From the NCBI GenBank assembly GCA_002291845.1, contig DBAU01000012.1, positions 506 through 26,384 on the forward strand: 25,879 bases of DNA, written 5' to 3'. This document shows, piece after piece, positions 15,345 to 25,879 of this stretch. Both the position numbers and the translations under genes were made by a program. The first letter of the stretch is position 1. Each line of letters starts with the position of its first letter. The stretch comes from Alphaproteobacteria bacterium UBA1002 (GTDB lineage Bacteria > Pseudomonadota > Alphaproteobacteria > Rickettsiales > UBA998). The notes below the pieces were generated by a model. That model ran no database searches. It saw only the letters and a program-made list of their open reading frames with translations, and was not told where the DNA came from.

Positions 15345-15367
15345 TTCTCCTCAACGCCGGGTTTTTT
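15327..15367 (+). terminator. Candidate intrinsic terminator at the end of ubiK
   Basis: GGCG-ct-GGAGAA (15327-15338) can pair with TTCTCC-tcaa-CGCC across the ubiK stop codon, giving a 10-bp stem with an internal bulge. GGG and then six T residues (15362-15367) follow. The stem includes the last codons of ubiK, and the bulge lowers confidence. Confidence 0.4.
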
Positions 15368-15412
15368 ACCATTCGCCCTGTACATCGGATTTTAGAGATT
15401 TTTTACCTTTCG
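15362..15412. repeat. 14-bp direct repeat upstream of aceA
   Basis: TTTTTTACCATTCG (15362-15375) is repeated as TTTTTTACCTTTCG (15399-15412), one mismatch, 37 bases apart. It lies in the 118-base gap before isocitrate lyase, so the copies could be paired operator sites for a glyoxylate-shunt regulator. The T-run of the first copy may instead belong to the ubiK terminator. Confidence 0.35.
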
Positions 15413-15462
15413 GGCCTATGCTGCAACGCGAAAGCACGCACAACCAGCCGGAGCCTCATCCC

Positions 15463-16731
<1,269 letters not shown>

Positions 16732-16734
16732 GCC

Positions 16735-17568
16735 ATGCGTGGCATCAACCTCCCCCTACTGAAGCAAAGCTGGATTTTCTCGGCCCGCCACGCGCTATGG
16801 CTCGCCCCGTTTTTTGTTCTCTGCGGTTATCTTAATGATGCGATCATGAGCATCGGTGGCGCCAGCCACTCACAAATGAGCGTGATTCTAAGCCAGCTTA
16901 AAGCGTCCGGCTGCGGCATTGAAAGTCTGATGGCGATTGATCAGTCGGTCGGGGGGTCACAAAATCCCGGACATGGCATCGCAGCCATTGGGTTGTTGCT
17001 GTTTGCCGCCTCCATCGAGCTGGTGTTGATGCTGGGGCTGATGCATACCCGCCAGCAGGGCGAAACGCCACGGCTGGCCCAGCAGCTTGCGTTCTTCCGT
17101 CAGGGCTTCACCGGCTCGTTCAAAGGGTTCTGGCGTGGGTTTCTACGCTTCCTGCTGTTCAGCTTCGCACTGGCGATTGGGATTGTCGCCACGGTCATTC
17201 TCAACGCGTGCGGCACGACGGAAGCGCTCGTCATCATGGGGCTGCTCACCGCGCTGATCTTCCTTTGGATGATGGTATTTCTGCTGCCCTATATCTTTGC
17301 CACCATCGCCTGTGTGTTCCGCCCGCTTGCCTTCGATGAGGCATTCCGCGCCAGTGTACAGCAGCTCACCGGACGGCGCTTGGAGGTGGTGTTGAGCCTG
17401 TGCGTGAGCGGTCTGCCTGCTGGCGCCGTGACGGTGGGGATGGCCTGGCAAGGGCTGGAGCCCTCCCTCGCGCCGCTGAGCATCGCGCTCACCAGCGTAC
17501 TGGGTATCCCGTCGCTGGCGTTGCTGTACTTATATCATCTGCGCTTTCAAGAGGGCACGAAAGCCTAG
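16735..17568 (+). CDS. Polytopic membrane protein, function unknown
   Basis: This 277-residue protein has about six predicted transmembrane segments, near residues 20-42, 80-103, 138-160, 165-195, 213-234 and 240-265. No family was recognised. Charged loops include a basic stretch after the second span (HTRQQGETPRLAQQLAFFRQ) and FRPLAFDEAFRASVQQLTGRRLE before the fifth. The ATG follows the aceA stop by three bases, so the gene is probably translated from the aceA message and may be co-regulated with it. Its TAG stop overlaps the stop of the convergent J-domain gene in a CTAG. It is found in the inner membrane; no transport motif could be named. Confidence 0.75.
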   Translation: MRGINLPLLKQSWIFSARHALWLAPFFVLCGYLNDAIMSIGGASHSQMSVILSQLKASGCGIESLMAIDQSVGGSQNPGHGIAAIGLLLFAASIELVLMLGLMHTRQQGETPRLAQQLAFFRQGFTGSFKGFWRGFLRFLLFSFALAIGIVATVILNACGTTEALVIMGLLTALIFLWMMVFLLPYIFATIACVFRPLAFDEAFRASVQQLTGRRLEVVLSLCVSGLPAGAVTVGMAWQGLEPSLAPLSIALTSVLGIPSLALLYLYHLRFQEGTKA

Positions 17569-17987
17569 GCTTTCAGATGCTTCAGCAGCGCCTTGCGGGC
17601 TTCATTGAGACGGCGGGTATAATCGGCGCTGCCGCCCTGGTCGGGGTGATGCTTCTTCAGAAGCTGCCGCCATGCGGCATTAATCTCATCCGCGCTGGCC
17701 TTTGGCCCGACTCCTAACACATCCTGCGCTTCGCTCACACTCATTGTCTGGCTTGCAGCCGTACCAGAAGCATTCGCCCCGCGCCCGCGCGCGCGAAAGA
17801 AAGGCCACATCATTGTAAGGTACCAGACAACCGCACGCAGTCGTGGAACAAATATCCCAAGCACCATGCCAAAGCGCGCGAGAAACTGCCCAATTCGCCC
17901 CAGCTTTTCTGAGGGCAGACGCGAGAGCGTGCTCATGGCTGCATGCACCAGAACCACAATCAGAACACCAATCAGCAGCAGACGCAT
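17565..17987 (-). CDS. Membrane-anchored J-domain protein (TIM14/Pam18-like)
   Basis: This 140-residue protein has a hydrophobic N-terminus (residues 1-18) and a second hydrophobic stretch (about 38-64). A short C-terminal J-domain follows (about 82-140): MSVSEAQDVLGV, then EINAAWRQLLKKHHPDQGGS with the HPD motif at 114-116, and RRLNEARKALL. This layout resembles mitochondrial TIM14/Pam18 and its alphaproteobacterial relatives, which stimulate Hsp70 (DnaK) at the membrane. The gene starts 11 bases after the mipZ stop without a clear Shine-Dalgarno sequence, so translation may be coupled. The client of this J-protein is unknown. Confidence 0.85.
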   Translation of the reverse strand: MRLLLIGVLIVVLVHAAMSTLSRLPSEKLGRIGQFLARFGMVLGIFVPRLRAVVWYLTMMWPFFRARGRGANASGTAASQTMSVSEAQDVLGVGPKASADEINAAWRQLLKKHHPDQGGSADYTRRLNEARKALLKHLKA

Positions 17988-17998
17988 GATGGTAAATT

Positions 17999-19339
17999 TT
18001 AGTTGAGGATGCGGGATAGTGCCGAGCCAAGATCGTGCAACGAATTTGTCTCCGAAGATGCCCTCACGGTGGAATTACTCTCCGTGGAAGGGCGGGCGGG
18101 GGCATTCAGAATGCTATCCAGCGAGAGAGGTGCGCTTGGATGGATACTACCGGACGACACAGGGGCCGGCGTGACCGGATGAGATAACGCGGCTGAGGGA
18201 GTGTGTGTTGTGGGTATTGCTGGCGTTGCCACCGGCGACGGGGACGCGGGGGTCACAGTAACGGTGATTGCCGGCGCAGGGGATGCTCCCGAAGAAACGC
18301 TCGCAGCCGAGGATGCAGGCACTGCGCCAGGGGTGGCTGCAGCCGAAGCCGACGGTGCTGGGGCGGCAGAGGATACCGGAGCTTCCGGTACTTTTGGAGT
18401 ATCATCCTTGGAGGCTTCATCATTGAGCAGGGAGAGGGTCTCTTCCGCCGCTTTGACCTCTTCCTCGGCCTCGCCGGTGCGCAGCTTCTCAATGCGCTGA
18501 TCGACGGCAGGGATTTTCAGCACCTGCAGCAGGCTACGCACTTCCTGACGCGCCGCCACGTGCGAGATGGAGAGCTTGCCACCATTGTCCGTTTCCAGCA
18601 CATCGAGCACGGTGAGGCCCTGCAGGAACATCTCGCGGAAGATCACCCGCTCGGAAAAACCAGGTGCCACGCGGAAGCCGATGCGGCGGGCCAGCTCGTC
18701 CGTCACTTTGGTCATGAAGCGCTTGTTGCGCGCATCGATGTTGGAGAGGCGGTTGCGCATCACAATCCAGTCGATGGAGCCGCCATCACGCTTGGCGCGC
18801 TGCAGCTTCTGCTCCCACACCATCTCGGAATAGATGCTGGGCTTGACGATGTTGAGGGTCTCGCCGTCCACCGAGGCCAGCACGTCAAGATCGACGAAGC
18901 TGTCATTGATCGGCGTAATCACCGTGTTGGCAAACGAATGCGCCAGGCGCGACAGGTAGGTGTCATTCCCCGGCGTGTCGATGACCACGAAATCGCAGGT
19001 GCCATAGACACGTGCCAGCCCTTTGGCGAAGCGGTCGCGCTCGTCAGCCTTGGCTTCCTCCACAGAATCGAACGGGCTTTTCTGGATGACGATATGGTGC
19101 GGCATGGGCAACGACGTGCCCTGCTTGGCGATGGTCTGGCGGCGATTCTCAAAATAGCGGGTCAGCGAACGCTGGCGGGAGTCGATGTCGATGGAGCCCA
19201 CCGAAAACCCAAGCCGCAGCAGCGCGACGATCAGATGCATGGTCGTCGTCGTCTTGCCCGAGCCCCCCTTCTCGTTGCCGACAATAATCACATGGGCGCG
19301 GCGGAGAGAAGAAGTGGTGGAAGACGCCGTATCGTTCAT
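17999..19339 (-). CDS. mipZ: MipZ-type ParA/MinD family ATPase with long C-terminal tail
   Basis: The first 280 or so of 446 residues match MipZ, which forms a gradient from the pole-bound ParB complexes and blocks FtsZ assembly except at midcell. Motifs are VIIVGNEKGGSGKTT (deviant Walker A, about 18-31), SIDIDSRQRSLTRYFENRR (about 49-67), FVVIDTPGNDTYLSRLAH (about 117-134) and APGFSERVIFREMFLQGLTV. ATG 19339 follows GGGGTGAA; an in-frame TTG at 19354 was rejected. Caulobacter MipZ is about 270 residues, so residues 310-446 are an added Ala/Pro/Ser/Thr-rich, probably disordered tail with a short helical end (HDLGSALSRILN). The J-protein gene follows by 11 bases. Confidence 0.88.
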   Translation of the reverse strand: MNDTASSTTSSLRRAHVIIVGNEKGGSGKTTTTMHLIVALLRLGFSVGSIDIDSRQRSLTRYFENRRQTIAKQGTSLPMPHHIVIQKSPFDSVEEAKADERDRFAKGLARVYGTCDFVVIDTPGNDTYLSRLAHSFANTVITPINDSFVDLDVLASVDGETLNIVKPSIYSEMVWEQKLQRAKRDGGSIDWIVMRNRLSNIDARNKRFMTKVTDELARRIGFRVAPGFSERVIFREMFLQGLTVLDVLETDNGGKLSISHVAARQEVRSLLQVLKIPAVDQRIEKLRTGEAEEEVKAAEETLSLLNDEASKDDTPKVPEAPVSSAAPAPSASAAATPGAVPASSAASVSSGASPAPAITVTVTPASPSPVATPAIPTTHTPSAALSHPVTPAPVSSGSIHPSAPLSLDSILNAPARPSTESNSTVRASSETNSLHDLGSALSRILN

Positions 19340-19443
19340 GGATTCACCCCGCAATGCAATGCAGCAACGTTAGCGAATCATACCGTGCGTGTAAAGCGAG
19401 CTTGCGAGGAAAAGCAGGCATCGAGGGAAGATGGTCTTTACGC

Positions 19444-21027
19444 TTATCTTCGTTGACTTCCCATGTCATCTCTTGTGATACCGCGGTGATCCTGCTGCCA
19501 AGCTTTGTATGCTTCGCTCTTTATCTTATCTAATACGTCCCGGCTGAGTCCAATCTTTGACAGTAAACCTTCATCAAAGCGGTCTGTTGGCACAGCGCTT
19601 TTTTCAACCGCCCTTTTTGTAGCTTTTCCCAGACGCATCTGTTCTTTAGCGGCATGCTGATAGTAGGCGGTAAATGCAAACTGCTTCGCCCACGGCTCCG
19701 CATTCATTTCATGCTTGAGAGCATGAAGATGAATGGCCTGATTTAGTTTAATCAGCGCCAGTCTAAGGTTCTCATATTGATCCCCGCGCTCAAAATTTTC
19801 CACTGGCGGGGGGAAGGTAAATTCGGGCCGCAGGTATGGCTTTCCATTCTTTAGCTCAAGCAAATGCTCATCTGCATATCTATGGTACCTTCGCCGGCAA
19901 TCTTCATACATCGCTTTGAGGGTCGTGCGCTCTTTCTCATAAGGCTTTAGTGCCTCGGTATCCTTACGCGAGGGTTTGCGCTCCTTGGTCGTGCTCGGCG
20001 TGTAGCGACTCGTATCCGTCAGTTCCCGTTGCAGCCGATAGATTGCCGAGGTCAAACGCTCTGCTTTGTACATTGCCTGGCCAACCGCCTTAATCTCCGC
20101 CACATGTACGTCATCCTCGACCACGGCCTTGTCGTCTTTTGGATTATTCTGGTGCAAGGCAACATAGCCCTTCCTATCAAAAGGCCCCCAAGGCTTAACG
20201 GCCCATCGCTCCACAAATAAATGAGGCTTATTGCCATATTCTTCACTTATAGTGCGTGATTGCCCACGGACGGTCTGGCGTATCTGCTGCTCCAGAATGG
20301 CAAAGAATGTATCCGCGACTTCAGGACGTGCGGGCAGTACCATAACCCGGTTGATGTCTTTGATCACGACAGAAGCGTTAAAGTCCGAATCATCCGACTG
20401 GCCTCTACGCGCGCTTTTACTCACCGCACTGGCACGCGTCTTTGCGCCATTATCTACAATGCTGAGCAAGGAGCCAGTCCATTCATTGCAGACCGTAAGC
20501 CGGGGATCCTCAGGGCGCACGAGATGATAATGCGTACCCTCCTTTTCTTGCTGGCGCCGGTCCGCAAGGTAAATATCACGGCCTTGTACATACTTATCCC
20601 ATCCCTCATTGTCGATAAGGTCTCGGTGGGTTCGCAACACCCCTTTATCCACAAGCACATTCATGACGTAGTTAGTAATGAGCTCAAGGCGAGATGAAGG
20701 GTCTTCAATGCCGTTCATGCTATTGAATATGGTAACCAGATCGGAAAACGTCAGATCTTTGGCGCCCTTGGGGGCATCCTTATCACGTTTTAAGCCGTAG
20801 AAATTTCCCGATTCATCCATACGAAAGAACTTCTTCATTCCTTCAAGGCTCTTTTTAGCTGCCAGCTCATGACACAGGTGAGTGACTATCGCTGCGTCAA
20901 TGACGAGGCCGACCAGCTTATCCTGCCGACGCGTCGCACCCTCCAGCAGCTCATCAACCGTTTTATGCCGTGTCCATGCAGAGGCGAACTCAGCCGCATC
21001 TCTAAAACTGTTATGAGATATTGTCAT
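19444..21027 (-). CDS. Putative RelA/SpoT-fold nucleotidyltransferase, second gene of two-gene cassette
   Basis: No family is obvious for this 527-residue protein, but its middle resembles the RelA/SpoT synthetase or RSH-toxin fold in motif order. It has a basic GAKTRASAVSKSARR stretch (194-208), VVIKDINRVMVL (220-231, like the strand that begins the domain's core), RKGYVALHQN (285-294, like the GYxxxH tyrosine loop), and HVAEIKAVGQAMYKAERLT (308-326, like the EIQ strand and following helix). About 190 residues precede and 190 follow this core, both helical and charged, without signal peptide or membrane spans. The start overlaps the stop of the 76-aa gene as ATGA. Base composition looks more AT-rich than in mipZ or rpoC. 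Toxin, effector or alarmone synthetase are all possible; the fold call is inference. Confidence 0.5.
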   Translation of the reverse strand: MTISHNSFRDAAEFASAWTRHKTVDELLEGATRRQDKLVGLVIDAAIVTHLCHELAAKKSLEGMKKFFRMDESGNFYGLKRDKDAPKGAKDLTFSDLVTIFNSMNGIEDPSSRLELITNYVMNVLVDKGVLRTHRDLIDNEGWDKYVQGRDIYLADRRQQEKEGTHYHLVRPEDPRLTVCNEWTGSLLSIVDNGAKTRASAVSKSARRGQSDDSDFNASVVIKDINRVMVLPARPEVADTFFAILEQQIRQTVRGQSRTISEEYGNKPHLFVERWAVKPWGPFDRKGYVALHQNNPKDDKAVVEDDVHVAEIKAVGQAMYKAERLTSAIYRLQRELTDTSRYTPSTTKERKPSRKDTEALKPYEKERTTLKAMYEDCRRRYHRYADEHLLELKNGKPYLRPEFTFPPPVENFERGDQYENLRLALIKLNQAIHLHALKHEMNAEPWAKQFAFTAYYQHAAKEQMRLGKATKRAVEKSAVPTDRFDEGLLSKIGLSRDVLDKIKSEAYKAWQQDHRGITRDDMGSQRR

Positions 21028-21254
21028 GAATGCTGTTTGTTTCTGGCAATGGATCGAAGGATACGCGACTTGAACTCGGCTTCACTGATGGGCACCCCGT
21101 GATAATACACATCGCTTATATCGATTGGCTTGAAGCCCTTGCCAGGAACATAGATTTCCGCCGACTCGCGATTACAGTCGTTTTTGGACTCGACGACTCT
21201 GCACGGGTCGCCTTCCCAGTCAAAATAGCCTAGTACAGTTTCGCGTTCATCCAT
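21024..21254 (-). CDS. Small 76-aa protein, first gene of two-gene cassette
   Basis: This 76-residue acidic-to-neutral protein has no recognised family. It reads GYFDWEGDPCRVVESKND, then AEIYVPGKGFKPIDISDVYYHG and VPISEAEFKSRILRSIARNK. This suggests a small beta-rich fold with a C-terminal basic helix. It has no signal peptide. The stop overlaps the start of the 527-aa gene (ATGA at 21024-21027), the spacing of translationally coupled pairs. It begins 101 bases from the rpoC stop, with the rpoC terminator between them, so it needs its own promoter. Its size and first position in the cassette suit an antitoxin or regulator of the larger protein, but that is inference. Confidence 0.65.
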   Translation of the reverse strand: MDERETVLGYFDWEGDPCRVVESKNDCNRESAEIYVPGKGFKPIDISDVYYHGVPISEAEFKSRILRSIARNKQHS

Positions 21255-21299
21255 TCGGCCATCTTACGCGCAAACTGTGAAGCTTTGGTTACAGAACGG

Positions 21300-21329
21300 A
21301 AAAAGCCGGGGAGTTTTCCCCGGCTTTTT
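21300..21329. terminator. Strong bidirectional intrinsic terminator after rpoC
   Basis: A perfect 13-bp stem, AAAAAGCCGGGGA paired with TCCCCGGCTTTTT, surrounds the four-base loop GTTT. On the minus strand it begins 26 bases after the rpoC stop, and its GC core runs into five T residues, so it ends the rpoBC transcript. It has the same form on the plus strand. Confidence 0.93.
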
Positions 21330-21355
21330 CTTCATTATTAGAAATTTACGAAGCG

Positions 21356-25564
<4,209 letters not shown>

Positions 25565-25652
25565 GAGCGGACAACCTCCTTGAGGAGAGTGGCCGTGCGC
25601 GCGCGGGCACGGCCTGGGGCGTTGGCGATCGAGCGGGCGGAGCGGCCGGTCA

Positions 25653-25879
25653 TCAGCCGCGTTCGAGCTCGATGTCGATGCCGAGAGAGCGCATTTCCTT
25701 CAGCAGCACGTTGAAGGATTCGGGCATGCCGGCCTCCATCCGGTGATCGCCATCCACGATGTTCTTGTACATCTTGGTGCGGCCGTTCACGTCGTCGGAC
25801 TTCACCGTGAGCATCTCCTGCAGCGTGTAGGCGGCGCCGTAGGCCTCGAGCGCCCACACCTCCATCTCGCCGAAGCGCT
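25653..25879 (-). CDS. rpoB: DNA-directed RNA polymerase subunit beta (C-terminal end, cut by window edge)
   Basis: The last 75 or so residues of RpoB are visible, running off the right edge. GEMEVWALEAYGAAYTLQEM, then LTVKSDDVNGRTKMYKNIV and GMPESFNVLLKEMRSLGIDI are the highly conserved C-terminal clamp segment that contacts beta'. It ends LERG and a TGA. The gap to rpoC contains the rpoC ribosome binding site and no terminator, so the two genes form one transcript. Confidence 0.97.
   Translation of the reverse strand, partial: RFGEMEVWALEAYGAAYTLQEMLTVKSDDVNGRTKMYKNIVDGDHRMEAGMPESFNVLLKEMRSLGIDIELERG

Noticed and set aside
18203..19456. 417-codon plus-strand open frame opposite mipZ
   Set aside because: It is antisense to mipZ, Arg/His-rich with no recognisable domain, and explained by codon bias on the opposite strand.

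Overview
The window reads as chromosomal DNA of an alphaproteobacterium with moderate GC content. The best markers are a MipZ-type ParA ATPase (division-site regulator of alphaproteobacteria), a CBP3-like cytochrome bc1 chaperone back to back with a BamE lipoprotein, a TIM14-like membrane J-protein next to MipZ, Sco1 plus PCuAC copper chaperones for an aa3-type oxidase, and LptD/SurA/RsmA in one run. The order or genus cannot be fixed from this alone.

Layout. 1-2280: a pirin gene (cut by the left edge) and a DoxX gene, divergent from a LysR regulator, then a DUF421 (YetF-type) membrane protein. 2493-4466: a small HbpS/GlcG-like protein, tRNA-Arg(UCU), and an alanine-rich protein with a glycine zipper. 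4587-7509: bamE and a divergent CBP3-like chaperone, ketopantoate reductase, and an unrecognised low-complexity protein. 7662-9551: sco1, PCuAC and guanylate kinase on the plus strand. 9548-15014: a minus-strand envelope and ribosome block, hldD - lptD - surA - rsmA. 15105-17568: ubiK, isocitrate lyase and a polytopic membrane protein on the plus strand. 17565-19339: mipZ and the J-protein. 19444-21254: a two-gene cassette (76 aa, then 527 aa). 21356-25879: rpoC and the 3' end of rpoB, closed by a strong hairpin terminator.

How the genes fit together: most of the window is housekeeping. It covers outer-membrane assembly (bamE, lptD, surA, hldD), respiration (CBP3-like, sco1, PCuAC, ubiK), central metabolism (aceA, panE, gmk), division and chromosome placement (mipZ) and transcription (rpoBC). 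Genes are packed tightly: four convergent pairs overlap at or through their stop codons.

The most interesting part is the 76 aa / 527 aa cassette between mipZ and rpoC. The genes overlap by ATGA, and the larger protein carries, in the right order, motifs resembling the RelA/SpoT nucleotidyltransferase fold. This suggests a toxin-antitoxin, defence or alarmone module, but it is inference from sequence reading only. The glycine-zipper protein at 3072-4466 is the second candidate. No stretch longer than 300 bases lacks a gene. No CRISPR array, transposase, integrase or rRNA gene was seen.
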